A stretch of 64,000 bases of DNA from Ursus arctos (taxonomy: Eukaryota; Chordata; Mammalia; Carnivora; Ursidae), in contig NW_026622852.1 in the NCBI RefSeq assembly GCF_023065955.2, forward strand, positions 6,790,423 through 6,854,422, in the 5' to 3' direction. The notes beneath the pieces are model-generated. The model had not been told where the DNA came from. It made no database searches and worked only from the letters and a program-made list of their open reading frames with translations. Positions 45,981-57,714 of this stretch are shown here, piece by piece (within the stretch, counting starts at the first letter, position 1; every line of letters starts with the position of its first letter). The translations under genes and the position numbers were made by a program.

Positions 45981-46163
45981 AAAAAAATATTTTATTTATT
46001 TATTTGACAAGAGATAGCACAAGCAAGGGGAGCAACAGAAGGAGAGGAGGAAGCAGGCTCTCCACTGAGCAGAGAGCCCAATGCTGGGCTTGATCCCAGG
46101 ACACTGGGATCAGGAGCTGAGATGAATGAAGATGCTTAACCAACTGAGCCACCCAGGCACCCC
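45981..46163 (-). mobile_element. SINEC, antisense
   Basis: 'aatattttatttatttattt', 'gacaagagatagcacaagca', GA-rich middle, head 'gccacccaggcacccc'. No clear target duplication; it lies just after the young L1 tip. Confidence 0.93.
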
Positions 46164-47614
46164 ATTTGGCTCCTTTCACTCAATATTAAGTGTGTAAAAT
46201 GCATCCATGTTGCAAACTGAATATTTATGTTCTCGCCAAAGTCATGTGTTGAAGCCTAACCAATATAATGAGCAACTTTTCATTTTTACTTGATTTATAG
46301 AGCAGTATTAGATTTATAATAAAATGAGAGGAATGTATACAGATTCCCCATGTAGTGCCTACTCCTGCATTTGCATAGGCTCCCTCATTATCAAAATAAC
46401 TCATCAGAATGGCATCATTTTTATCAATGATAATCCTAGATTGATACATAATAATCACTCATATTCCATGATTTATCTAAGGGTTCACTGCTGCTGTTGT
46501 ACATTCAGTAGATTTGGACAAAAGTACAATAATATATGTTCATCATTATAACATTATACGGAGTATCTTCACTGCCCTAAAATCCTCTCTGCTCTGTCAA
46601 TTCATTTTCTCCCCCTCCCCTGGCAACCATTGATTTTTTTATTGTCTCTGTAGTTTTACCTTTTTCAGAATGTCATATAGTTAGAATCATACAATAGGTA
46701 GCCTTTTCGTATTGGTTTTTCTCACCTGTTAATATGAATTTAATTTTCCTACATTTCTTTTCATAGTTCAATAGCTCCTTATTTTTTTAGTGCTGAATAA
46801 AAATCTATTGTCTAAATGTACCAGAGTTTGTTTATTCATACATCTACAGAAACACATCTTGGTTGCTTCACAATTTTGACAATTATGAAAAAAGGCTGAT
46901 CATTAACATTCTTTGTAGGCTTTTGCATGGACGTAAGTTTTCACGTCCTTTGGGCAAATAGCGAGGAGCCCTATTGGCCATATTGTATAGCAACATTGTG
47001 TTTGGTAAGAAGCTGTCAAACTGTCTTCCAAGTGGTTGTACTATTTTGCGTTCCTACCATCAATGAATGAGATTTCCTGTTACTTCACATTTTCTTAAGT
47101 CTTTGGTGTTGTCAGTGTTCCAGATTTTGGCCATTCTAATAAGTATGAAATGGTATCTCATTATTATTTTAATTTGCATTTCCAAATGTCATATGTGTAG
47201 CATCTTTTCATAATTTTTTTCCCATCTGCACATCTTTGACGAATATCTATTAAGGGTTTTGGTTCATCTTTTAATTGGGTTGTTTTCTTATTGTTGAATT
47301 TTAAGAGTTCTTTCTTTATTTTGTTTTCTTATTGTTGAATTTTAAGAGTTCTTTCTTTATTTTAAGAGTTCATCCTTTATCAGATGTGTCCTTTACAAAT
47401 ATTTTCTTCTAGTCTGTGTCTTGTCTCCTCATTTTTTAAAAAATTATACTAAAACTTTTAATTTTGATGAAGTCCAGCTTACTATTTCTTCCATGGATGA
47501 TGCCTTGTTGTATCTAAAGAGGCTTCATTCTACTCAAAATCATCTATTTTTCTCCTATGTCATCATCCAGGAGTTTTATAGTTTTACATTTGTCTATGAT
47601 CCATTTTGAGTTAG

Positions 47615-47626
47615 GTTTTTGTTTTG

Positions 47627-47657
<31 letters not shown>
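47615..47657. repeat. (GTTTT)n repeat inside antisense L1
   Basis: About eight 'gttttgttttgttttgtttt' units; the 83-residue frame rich in F and V across it is an artefact. Confidence 0.95.
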
Positions 47658-47658
<1 letters not shown>

Positions 47659-47874
47659 GGTGTAGTTCTGTGTCTAGATTGATTTTTTTTTTGAATGTGG
47701 ATATTCAGTTACTTCACTTGTTAAAGAAACTATTATCTTTTCTCCTATGTGTTGTCTTTGCTCATTTATCAAAGATCACTTGTCTATATTTAGGCAGGTC
47801 TATTTCTGGACACTCTATTCTGTTTATTGACCTATTTGTCTATTTCTTTACCAATGCAACACTGTCTTGATTAG

Positions 47875-47992
47875 CTTCCCACCCCCCCTTAAAGCATGAA
47901 GCCCAATGGGGCTTGAACTCAGGACACTGAGGTCAAGATATATGCTGAGATCAAGAGTCAGATGCTTAAGTGACTGAGCCACCCAGGCACCC
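47875..47992 (-). mobile_element. Half SINEC (head half only), antisense, inside L1
   Basis: Only the tRNA-like head half is present ('ggggcttgaactcaggacac', 'gccacccaggcacc'). Where the GA-rich middle and A-tail should be there is just 'cttcccaccccccctt'. A 9 bp duplication 'cttgattag' (47866-47874 and 47993-48001) still flanks it. Confidence 0.9.
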
Positions 47993-49171
47993 CTTGATTA
48001 GTCTTTTTGTGAGTTTTAATGTTGGGGAATGTTCATCCGCCAATTTTGTTCAATTTCTTCAACACTGTCTTAGCTATTCTGCATCTTTGCCTCTCCATAT
48101 AGACTTTAGAATGCTTTGTTGATATGCATAAAATTACTTGCAGTGAATTTGATTGAGGTTGCAAAGATCTATACAATAATTGGGGAAAAACTGGTCTTGA
48201 TGATATTGCATATTACTAATTATAAATATGGATTGTTGGTTTATTCTCCAATTTCATTGATCCTCACGTAGTTTTCCTCATCTAGAAGTTGTACACATTT
48301 TGTCCATTTTATACCTAAGTATTATATTTTTGGAAAGCTAATATAAAAATAATTTCAAATTCTACTTGGTATATAAGAAAGCAATGGACTTGTATATTAG
48401 TCTTTTACCCAGCAACTTTGTTATAATTGCTTATTAATTCCAGAATTTTCTTTGAGTCTTTCATATTTTCTACATTGACCTTTCTACATTTCTACATTGA
48501 CATATTTTCTACAATCTTGTCACCTGCAAACAAAGACAATTTAACATATTCCTTGACAATCGATAAACATTTCCCCCCTTTTCTGGCCTTATTATATTAT
48601 CACGGACCTTCAGTGTAATGTTGAAAGGAGTGATGAGAGGAGGATTCTTGTATTGTAACTGATCTAAATGAAAAAGTTTTGAGTTTCTCACCGTTAAGTA
48701 TAATATTAGCTATAGGATTTTTGAGGATAGACTTTATCAAGTTGTGGATGTTACACTAGATTCCAACTTTTCTGAAAGTTTTTATTACGAGTGTGTTGGA
48801 ATTTTGTCAAATGCTTTTTTTTTCTTCATCTCTTGATTTGATTATTTAATTATTCTTTTCTGGTCTGTTAATATGTGATGGATTATATTAGTTGAATTTT
48901 GAAGGTTGAATCAGCCTTGCATATCTGGGATAAATCCCACTTGGTTGTGGTGTATAATTTGTTTTGCCTTTTTTAGATTTGACTTGCTAATAGTTTGTTA
49001 AGGATTTTTGCATCTGTGTTTATGAGAGATAATGATCTGCAATTTTTTTGTAATGTAATATCTTTATCTGTGTTTTTGTTTGTTGTTTGTTTGTTTGTTT
49101 TGTATCAGGATAATATTAACCTCATTGAAATTGTGGAGAATTAGCATAATTTCTTCCTTAAATATTGGGTG

Positions 49172-49387
49172 TGGGGTTCCTGGGCAGCTCAGTTGGTAAA
49201 GCATCTGACTCTTGGTTTTGCCTCAGGTCATGATCTCAGGGTCTGAGATCAAGCCCCACATCAGCTCCACTCTCATCAGGAGTCTGCTTGGGATTCTCTC
49301 CCTCTCCCCCAACTCTCCCCCCTGCTCATGTGCATTTTTCACACACGCGCACTTATTTTCTAAAATAAATAAATAAATCTTTAAAAG
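49172..49387 (+). mobile_element. SINEC, sense, inside L1
   Basis: Head 'tggggttcctgggcagctca', 'caggtcatgatctcagggtc', tail 'taaaataaataaataaatct'. Duplication 'atattgggtg' (49162-49171) and 'atgttgggtg' (49388-49397). Confidence 0.94.
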
Positions 49388-50408
49388 ATGTTGGGTGAAA
49401 TTCACCAGTGAACCCATTTGGGCTTGGTGCTTTCTGTTTGAGGAAGTCATTAATTTCTGATTAGGTTACTTTAGTAGAAATAGTCCTATTGAGATTGCCT
49501 ATTTCTTCTCTGAATTTTGGCAGATGTATCCTTCAAGAAATTGGTCCATTTCATCTAAATTATCAATTTTGTTGGCATAGAGTTATTCAGAGTATTCTTT
49601 TATTATCCTTTTACTTTCCATAAGACCTGTACTCATGTCCTGTTTCTAGTTTCTGATATTAGTAATTTGTATCCTCTTTCTCTTTTCCTTTTTTCCCCCT
49701 TTTTTTCCATTTTTTAGTCTTTCTATAAGGTCTTTCATTTTATTGATATTTTAAGAACCAGCATTTGATTCATTGACTTTTTCTATTGATTTCCTGTTTT
49801 CAATTTGATTTCTGCTTTAATTTTTATTACTTATTTTCTTATGCTTACTTTGGATTTAATTTGCTTTTATTTTTCTAGTTCTAAGGTAGAAAGTTAGATT
49901 ATTGAGTTTATATATGTATTTTCTAATCTGTGCATTCAATGCTACAAATTTCCCTGTAGGCACTGGTTTTGCAGAAATCTACAAATTTTGACAAATTGTA
50001 CATTCATTTTCTTTTAATTCATATATTTTCAATTTCTCTGGAGACTTCTTTGACCCATGTATTATTTAGAAGTGTATTGCTTAATCTCCATCTATTTTAG
50101 GATTTTCCAGTTATCTTTGCATTATTGCTTTCTAGTTTAATCCCATGGTTGTCTGAGAACAGACATTGTGTAACTTCTATTCTTTCAAATTTCTTAGGGT
50201 GTGTTTATGACCTAGAATGTGTTCTATCCTGGTGAATGTTCTATATGGATGAGGTAGTCTATAGATACTCATTATACTCTCTTGATTAAGATGTTGTGCT
50301 AAACTATGTCCTTGTTGATTTTCTGCCTGCTGTGTCTCTTCATTTCTGAGAAATCTATTGAATTCTCTAACTATGAGGTTGTAATCACCTATATCTCCTT
50401 GTAATTTT

Positions 50409-50616
50409 TAAATTTTTTTAAAATTTATTAATTTGAGAGAGATACAGAGACAGAGACAGAGAGAGCATAAGCAGGAGGAGAGGCAGAGGGAGAGAGAGAA
50501 GCAGACTCCCTGCTGAGCTGGGAGCCTGACATGGAGCTCAATCCCAGGACCCTGGAGATCATGACCTGTGCTGAAAGCAGACGCTTACCCATCTGAGCCA
50601 CCCAGGCACCCCTCTT
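50409..50616 (-). mobile_element. SINEC, antisense, inside L1
   Basis: T-rich tail side, 'gagagatacagagacagaga', GA-rich middle, 'gagatcatgacctgtgctga', head 'ccacccaggcacccc'. Duplication 'cttgtaatttt' (50398-50408 and 50617-50627), perfect. Confidence 0.95.
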
Positions 50617-51507
50617 CTTGTAATTTTATCAGTCTTTGCCACCCGCAGTTTTTTTGCTCTGTTGTTATACACATCCACATTGTGAATTGCCATTTCTTAT
50701 TGGAAAATTAACCTCTATATCATTATGTTCTGCCCCTCTTTTTTTCTTGATAACTTTCCTTACTTTGAATTTCTTTTTTCTGAAATTAATATAGCTACTC
50801 TTACATATTTTTGATTAATGTTAACATGGCAAATGTATTTTTTCATCCATTTATAAAATAAATTTAAAAGTAGGTTTCTTATAGACAGTGTATACTTGGG
50901 TCATTTTTTGGATCCACTTTGAAAATTTCTGTCTTTTAATTTATGTACTTAGACCATTGACATTCAAAGGGAGTATTGATATAGCCAGAATAATATTTAT
51001 CAAATTTATTACTGGTTTTTAATTTGTTGCTCTTGTTCTTTGTTCCTATTTTTGTCTTCCACTATTTTTCTGCCCTTTTTGGTTTTAATTGAATATTTTA
51101 TATGATTCCATTTTCTCTCCTTTCTTAGCATATCAATCATACTTCTTTATATACTTTTTTTAATGGTTGCCCTAGAGTTTGCAATTATATTGACAACTAA
51201 ACAAGGCCACTTTCAAATAACAGTATATCCTGCATAGGCAGTGTGAATACTTCAAAATAACAAAATATTCTTCATTCCCTCCTCTCATCTTTTGCATCAT
51301 GACTGTCATTCATTTCACTTATATATAAGCATACATAAATATATATATGACCTATGCATAAGCATATATAATCTAATGCATTGTTTCTATTTTTAACAAA
51401 CTATTATCTATGAAATCAATTAAGAATAAGAAAAACTGAAGTTTATTTTTAACTTCTTTCTTCTTTGAAGCTCTTTTTTTGTTTTAATGTAGATCCGAAT
51501 TTTTCAC

Positions 51508-51825
51508 CTATATTATATTCCTCTTCTCTAAAGGAAAAATTTTAACATCTCTTGTAAGGCAGGTCTCTCCATTTTTGTATTTCTGACATATGTTTGTTTC
51601 TCCTTCACTTTTGAGAAATAATTTCACAGGATACAGAATTCTACATTGGTGGGTTTTTCCTTCAACACTTCCTCCTCCCCCCTTCAACACTTTAAATATT
51701 TCATATAATCCTGTTCTTACTTGAATGTTTCCTTTTCCTTTTTGCCATTTTTTTTTTATGGTTTCAGGTGCTTTGTTTTGTTTTTTCCCCTCTCCATTCA
51801 CATTGCCCCTATGCTTTGGAAACAT
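51508..51825 (-). pseudogene. L1 ORF1 C-terminal relic
   Basis: Open frame of 105 residues in L1 sense. It contains 'CRILYPVKLFLKSEGE', equivalent to the conserved ORF1 'RISYPAKLSFISEGK' segment, then a frameshift-scrambled end. The glycine run GGGG in the middle is a slippage product of a C-run. The upstream third (51746-51825) is not clearly L1. Confidence 0.65.
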
Positions 51826-51845
51826 TTCTTTCCACTAATTTATGT

Positions 51846-52914
51846 GTATTTCATCTAAATCATCTGACAGTTATAATTACACATTTATTCTACTTCTAGA
51901 TATGAACTTCAAAATATCTACAACTTTATTACTCCACTCCCTACTCACATGCTATTTTTCTTTGTTAGTGAGTTTATTTTCTCTTGTTCTATCCATAAAG
52001 AACATGTCATTTTCATCTAGAGATAATCTTCCTCTTATTAAGTTTCTGACCAGGGCACTCAGTTTACACTATTTGTTTGGTTTTCCTTCAAAACAAACCC
52101 TGAGATAGGGCTTCTCATATTATCAAAGAGGTTATTCCAAGACACAACTGTAAGGGAGAGGGTAGGTGAGAGAGCAAAAAAGAAAAAGAAAAACAATAAA
52201 GCAAGTTACCTAATGGGCAACTAGGGCTTAATCCCATGGGGGGGGGGGAGTGATTTTAAAAATAAAAGTGTAAAAATGTAGTTCACAATTATAGCAGCAC
52301 CTGAGCTGTATAGAAACTAATCTATTATGTGTACTTCAATTCTTGCCATTGGGGATTAAGGATCATTAATTCTGAGCTCATCCTGCAGGCAGGCATGGTG
52401 GACTTTGGCAGAGAGATATCAGAGGAAAAAAAAATCATGCGTGTGCTATCATTTGAAATTTGGCCTCACACACAGAGAAGGAAGATATGGGTGGGGCACT
52501 TACAATGTCTACTATATCTGTGTATCCCCTAAGGATACACTTAGGCTACTACATCCCTCCTCTTTGGAAGAAATGCTAGACAAAAAATTATCAAGAACAT
52601 ATTTCAAATATCATGTCAGCAACACGGATGCATGAATGACAGGGAACAATATGGCTACAATTGCCATAAAGCAGTATTGTGGGTTTTGGGGGGAAAAGGG
52701 AGTATATGCATTATTTAAAATATAAAATAGAAAGGTTAAAAACTTTCTCTATTCTCAACAAAGTCCAAGTATAAAATTTAGGGTAAGATTAAAAATGGCT
52801 GTGTTACATTTGAATATGCAAAATAAAAATTTGGTATGCTATCATATTCTGAAGTAATTGGGCCCTAAAAATGGATATGAATAGAATTGACTTTAGATAT
52901 TAGAGATAAATTTG
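51846..52914. other. Unassigned interval with an 11-base G run
   Basis: G11 at 52238-52248. No recognised repeat. 52340-52640 is somewhat richer in G+C and holds overlapping 67-76 residue plus frames (52329-52532, 52405-52635), which have no recognisable similarity. Confidence 0.4.
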
Positions 52915-54084
52915 GAAGAGAGGCTGGGAAGATGGTGGAGTAGGAGGACTCTAAGCTCACCTCATCCCATGGATACTACTAGATAACACTCACATCAGCA
53001 TAAATAATCCAGAAAATGACCTGAAGACTGGTAGATAAAACCCAACAACTAAAGGTAGAGGAAGCCACATCAAATAAGGTAGGAAGGGTGGAGACAAGTT
53101 TTGGAAATGAAAGGGACCATGGGTAGCTATGGACGTGAGGGAGCCAGTGGCACAGAGAAGGGCAAAAAACAGACTATCACACTGGGAAGCTCATGTGGGG
53201 AAGACAAATCCCCATAACATTTGGTTTTGAAAGCAAGAGGGGCTGAATTTCATCAGTTCTTACAACCAGCAGAACTTAAAGCCTGGAATTTTAAAAATCA
53301 GCAGGCTCAGCTCTGGGAAAGCCTGGAGCACATTCAGAAGCTGAGTCCCCATCCTTAAACAGATAGCATGATAAATAACTCACACAGATACAGCATAGAA
53401 GCAGCAGTTTCAAAAACATCTGAAGTATGCAAAAGGGAGAGGTATTTACTCATCTCAGAACATGTCCGGGAGAGGCTGGGATTGCAGGGAGACCCTTCCA
53501 AGAACAAAAAGAGCTGGCAGGTGGTACCATTTCCTTCCCCTGCCCCTCAGTATAAACACATAGCCACCTGTAGGAACCAGTGTGGCACCAACACTCAGTA
53601 CTTAATTTGCTTACAATAAGCCCAACCCCATGTTTTAGTGGATCTGGTCTTCCCAGGCACACTTGCCTCAATCCTGGTCTCTTCCCTCAGAAGACTGATA
53701 CAAACCCCACCAATACACAACTCAAACTCACACATTTTAAGGAGCCCCAGTTCTGGTGGCAGCAGCAGCAAGTCTCATTTTGCAAGCAGACCAGCACACA
53801 CCTTGTTAAAATGCACCCCACCCTGGCTAAAAACAAGCATTACCCACAATAAGCAAAGAGAATCCCTGCAGACAACTGGCCTGAAGGATAAAGTGTCCAG
53901 GACACAACAGTAGGAGATAGGCAACATATATATGAGACAGTTGTTTAAGTGCCAGGTCCTAGAAAACAGGGTCACTTCACTGGAAGGCACTATAGGATCT
54001 ATTCTTCATAAGACCATTATGTTCAAGAGCAGGAGGTAGCTGACTTTCCTAATACACAGAACCAGACACAGAGAGGTAGACAAA

Positions 54085-54949
54085 ATGATGAAACAGAGGA
54101 ATATGTCCCAAAGGAAAGAATAGGGCAAAACTACAGTTAGAGACTTAAGCAAAACAGATATAAGTAATATGCCTGATAGAGAACTTAAAGTAATGATCAT
54201 AAAGACACCCACTAGACTTGAGAAAAGAGTGAAGGACACCAGTGAGACCCTTAACAAAGAGGTAAAAAATAACCCATCAGAGATGAAGAACATAATAAAT
54301 GAAGTTAAAAATGCAACTGATGGGGAAAGAAATAAGTTAAAGGAATCAGAGGAACGTATTAATGACCTGGAAGACAGAAAAATAAAAAGCAATCAAGTGG
54401 AGTAAGTGTAAGAAAAATAATTATGCAAATTGATAATAGACTTGAGCAACTCAGTGACTCCATCAAGCATAATAACATTCACATTACAGATATCCCAGAA
54501 GAATGAGAGATAAAAGGGGGCAGAATATGTACTTGAGGAAATAATAACCGAAAACTTCTCTAACCTGGGGAAGGAAACAGATGTCCAGATCCAGGAGACA
54601 CAGAGATTGCCCAATAAAATCAACCCAAGGAAGTCCACACCAGACACATAATAATTAAAATGGAAAAACTAGTGATAAAAAAGAATTAAAGCAGCAAGAG
54701 AAGAAAGTTACATATAAAGGAAAATTAACATTATGTTATGGGCTGATTTTTCAGTAGAATATTTGCATGTCAGAAGAGAGTGGCATGATATATTCAAAGT
54801 GCTGAGAGGGAAAAATCTGCAACCCAGAATACCTCCAGCAATGCTATCATTCAGAAAGAAAGAGAGGTAAAGAGTTTCTCAAACAAAAACTAAAATAACT
54901 CGTGACCCCTAAACCAGCCTTACAAGAAATATTAAAGGGAACACTTTGA
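54085..54949 (+). pseudogene. L1 ORF1 relic
   Basis: Start ATG matches the position in the other sense L1 (34211). A 78-residue open piece (54169-54405) carries the coiled-coil with 'SEMKNIINEVKNATDG' and 'ERINDLEDRKIKS', typical of L1 ORF1. The C-terminal domain is readable at nucleotide level to the TGA at 54947-54949 after 'KPALQEILKGTL'. Several stops and frameshifts. The 128-residue minus frame at 54006-54392 is its shadow. Confidence 0.8.
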
Positions 54950-55768
54950 GTTTAAAGGCAAGACCGTAAGTGAGAGTATGACAAGTAGGAATCACAAAAG
55001 CAGTAAACGTAAGTAAATCTGTAAAAATAAGTCAAGGGATTCAAAGAATAAAAAGATGTAAAATATGAAACAATATACCTAAAATATGGGGGTGGGGAGT
55101 AAAGAATGGGTACAAATTTAAGCAACCATCAATTTCATATAGACTGCTATTTGCAGGTGTTATATACAAATATAATGGTAACCACAAATCAAAAACCATA
55201 ATAGATACACAAAGAATAAAGAGAAAGGAATCCAAGTATATCACCAAAGAAAGCCAGTAAACTATGAAAGAGAGAAAGAGAAGAAAGGATCAGAGGAAAA
55301 ACTACAAAAATAAGCAAAAAACAAGTAAAAAATGGCAATAAATACATATATATCAATAATTTTTCTGAATGTAAATGGACTAAATGCTCCAATCAAAAGA
55401 CATAAGGTGACAGAGTGGATAAAAAACAAGACCCACCCATACACCTTAAAGAGACTCATTTTAGTCCTAAAGGCACCTGCAGATTAAAATTCAGGGTATG
55501 AAGAAACATTTATCATGCATGCAAATGGGTGTCTAAAGAAAACCAGAGTTGCAATACTTATATCAAACAAAATAAAGTTTAAAACAAAGTCTGTCAAAAG
55601 AGACCAAGGACGCTATGTAATAATTAAGTGAATAATCCAGAAAGATCTAGCAATTTTAAATATTTATAGAAGCACCCAAAAACATAAAAATAGTTAATAA
55701 CAAACATAAAGTAACTAATTAATAGTAATAGGAGATTGGTGGTGGAGTCAATTCAGCTTCCAACTCTT

Positions 55769-57242
55769 TTTTTTCTCTCTCTTTTTTTTTTTTTAAAGAT
55801 TTTTTATTATATTATGTTAGTCACCATACAGTACATCCCCGGTTTCCGATGTAAAGTTCGATGATTCATTAGTTTCGTATAACACCCAGTGCACCATGCA
55901 ATACGTGCCCTCCTTAATACCCATCACCAGTCTATCCCATTCCCCCACCCCCCACCCCCCACCCCTCTGAGGCCCTCAGTTTGTTTCTCATAGTCCATAG
56001 TCTCTCGTGTTTCATTCCCCCTTCTGATTACCCCCCTTTCTTTATCCCTTTCTTCCCCTACCGATCTTCCTAGTTCTTATGTTCCATAGATGAGAGAAAT
56101 CATATGATAGCTGTCTTTCTCTGCTTGACTTATTTCACTTAGCATTATCTCCTCCAGTGCCGTCCATGTTGCAGCAAAGGTTAAGAATTCGTTCTTTCTG
56201 ATAGCTGAGTAATATTCCATTGTATATATGGACCACAACTTCTTAATCCAGTCATCTGTTGAAGGGCATCTCGGCTCCTTCCACGATTTAGCTATTGTGG
56301 ATAATGCTGCTATGAACATTGGGGTGCATATGGCCCTTCTCTTCTCTACATCTGTATCTTTGGGGTAAACACCCAGTAGTACAATGGCTGGATCATAGGG
56401 TAGCTCAATTTTTAACTTTTTAAGGGACCACCACACTGTCTTCCAGAGTGGCTGTACCAACTTGCATTCCCACCAACAATGTAGGAGGGATCCCCTTTCT
56501 CCACATCCTCTCCAACAATTGTTGTTTCTTGCCTTGTCTATTTTTGCCATTCTAACTGGCATAAGGTGGTATCTCAGTGTGCTTTTGACTTGAATTTCCC
56601 TGATGGTTAATGATTTTGAACATTTTTTCATGTGTCTGTTAGCCATTTGTATGTCTTCATTGGAAAAGTGTCTGTTCATATCTTCTGCCCATTTTTTGAT
56701 TTGTTTATTTGTTTCTCATGTATTGAGTTTGAGAAGTTCTTTGTAGATCTTGGATACCAGTCCTTTATCTGTAGTGTCATTTGCAAATATATTCTCCCAT
56801 TCCGTGGGCTGCCTCTTAGTTTTTTTGACTGTTTCCTTGGCTGTGCAGAAGCTTTTTATCTTGACGAAGTCCCGTAAGTTCATTTTTTCTTTTGTTTCTC
56901 TTGCCTTTGGAGATGTGTCATGTAGAAGGTTGCTTTGGCCGATGTTGTAGAGGTTGCTGCCTATGTTCTCCTCTAGCATTTTGATGGATTCCTGTCTCAC
57001 ATCTAGGTCTTTCATCCATTTGGAGTTTATTTTTGTGTATGGTGTGAGATAGTGGTCAAGTTTCATTCTTTTGCATGTAGCTGTCCAATTTTCCCAGCAC
57101 CATTTATTGAAGAGACTGTCTTTTTCCCATCGGATGTTTTTTCCTGCTTTATCAAAGATTAGTTGCCCAAAGAGCCGAGGGTCCATTTCTGGGTTCTCTA
57201 TTCTGTTCCATTGGTCTATGTGTCTGTTTTTGTGCCAGTACC
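55769..57242 (-). mobile_element. Young carnivore L1, 5'-truncated, antisense, about 1.5 kb
   Basis: T-run tail (55781-55794), 3' UTR ('gtcaccatacagtacatccc', 'cagtgcaccatgcaatacgt', with a (C)nA-rich 'ccccaccccccaccccccac' tract), ORF2 C-terminal part from 56077, ending at 57242 by truncation. 18 bp duplication with two mismatches, 'attcagcttccaactctt' (55751-55768) and 'attcagtctccaactctt' (57243-57260). Least decayed L1 in the window. Confidence 0.95.
56077..57242 (-). pseudogene. L1 ORF2 C-terminal relic, one stop codon
   Basis: Two collinear open pieces in the same frame, 57242-56716 and 56679-56077, separated by one TGA (56716-56718). The second starts '[20 protein letters not shown]' and keeps the cysteine-rich CX3CX7HX4C motif ('[18 protein letters not shown]') thought to bind nucleic acid in ORF2. 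It ends 'HMISLIYGT' at a natural stop (56077-56079). The interrupting codon falls where the family has an arginine, so CGA to TGA by CpG decay is likely. The RT and endonuclease parts are absent, so the product would be inert. Confidence 0.93.
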
Positions 57243-57355
57243 ATTCAGTCTCCAACTCTTGGTTTTAGCTCACGTCATCATCTCAGGCTTGTGAGATCAA
57301 GACCTGTGTCAGGCTCGCCACTCGAATTGGAGTCTGCTTAAGACACTCTCTCCCT

Positions 57356-57714
57356 AGATTATGCTAAGCTACATAAGTCAAGCAGAGAAAGACAATTATC
57401 ATATGGTTTCACTCATTTGTGGAACATAAGGAATACCAGGGAGATCGGTAGGAGAAGGAAAGGAAGAATGAAGGGGGGTAAACAGAAGAGGGAATGAACC
57501 ATGAGAAACTATGGACTCTGGGAAACAAACTTAGGGCTTCAGAGGGGAGGGGTATGGGGGATTGGGATAGGCCGGTGATGCGTATTAAGGAGGGCACGTA
57601 TTGCATGGAACACTGGGTGTTATATGCAAATAATGAATCATGGAACACTACATCAAAAACTAATGATGTACTGTATGGTAACTAACATATCATAATAAAA
57701 AATTTAATAAAAAA
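57356..57714 (+). mobile_element. Young carnivore L1 3' end, sense, inside the same SINE
   Basis: Starts in the last codons of ORF2 (stop TAA at 57427-57429), then 'gagatcggtaggagaaggaa', 'ggactctgggaaacaaactt', 'gatgcgtattaaggagggca', 'gatgtactgtatggtaacta', 'cataataaaaaatttaataa'. Perfect 16 bp duplication 'aagacactctctccct' (57340-57355 and 57715-57730). Confidence 0.96.

Larger units (their letters stand above)
45415..46215 (-). mobile_element. Old L1M 3' end, antisense, split by an L1 tip and a SINE
   Basis: 'acattttattgaagtaaata', 'ttgatgaactttcactgacc', 'attgacacccagattaagat' match the antisense L1M 3' UTR ('cattttattgaggtataatt', 'gacaccca.tcaagatat'). After the two insertions, 'gctcctttcactcaatatta' and 'catccatgttgc' continue it. 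Confidence 0.7.
46262..51745 (-). mobile_element. Long L1M-type element, antisense
   Basis: Runs in order from the 3' UTR ('ctactcctgcatttgcatag') through ORF2 ('cttggttgcttcacaatttt', 'ccatggatgatgccttgttg', 'ggaattttgtcaaatgcttt', 'ccttgcatatctgggataaa', 'agaaattggtccatttcatc', 'ctagtttaatcccatggttg', 'gaccattgacattcaaaggg') into the ORF1 C-terminus near 51500-51700. SINEs interrupt it at 47875-47992, 49172-49387 and 50409-50616. The 5' end near 51745 falls inside ORF1. About 5 kb of L1 remains. Confidence 0.92.

Noticed and set aside
46205..46262. Phrase 'gtcatgtgttgaagcctaac' that recalls the start of some mammalian LTRs or DNA elements
   Set aside because: Only about 50 bases are similar before L1 sequence starts; not enough to call an element.
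47281..47365. Tandem duplication of about 37 bp ('gttttcttattgttgaattt' unit)
   Set aside because: A small local duplication within the antisense L1 ORF2, common replication slippage without further meaning.
53368..53913. Cluster of plus-strand frames of 83-91 residues with somewhat balanced amino-acid composition
   Set aside because: They lie in the L1 5' UTR, overlap in different frames and match no L1 protein.
53450..53990. Antisense open frames (73 and 71 residues) in the L1 5' UTR, reminiscent of ORF0
   Set aside because: ORF0 is described for primate L1 and these frames have no similarity that I can recognise; the 5' UTR is also decayed.
54006..54392. 128-residue minus-strand open frame rich in L, S and F
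   Set aside because: It is the shadow of the L1 ORF1 coiled-coil region on the other strand; hydrophobic composition comes from complementing lysine and glutamate codons.
55930..55970. Short repeated 'ccccacc' units resembling a tandem array
   Set aside because: It is the C-rich tract of the L1 3' UTR, seen in weaker form in other copies; there are no spacers, so not CRISPR-like.
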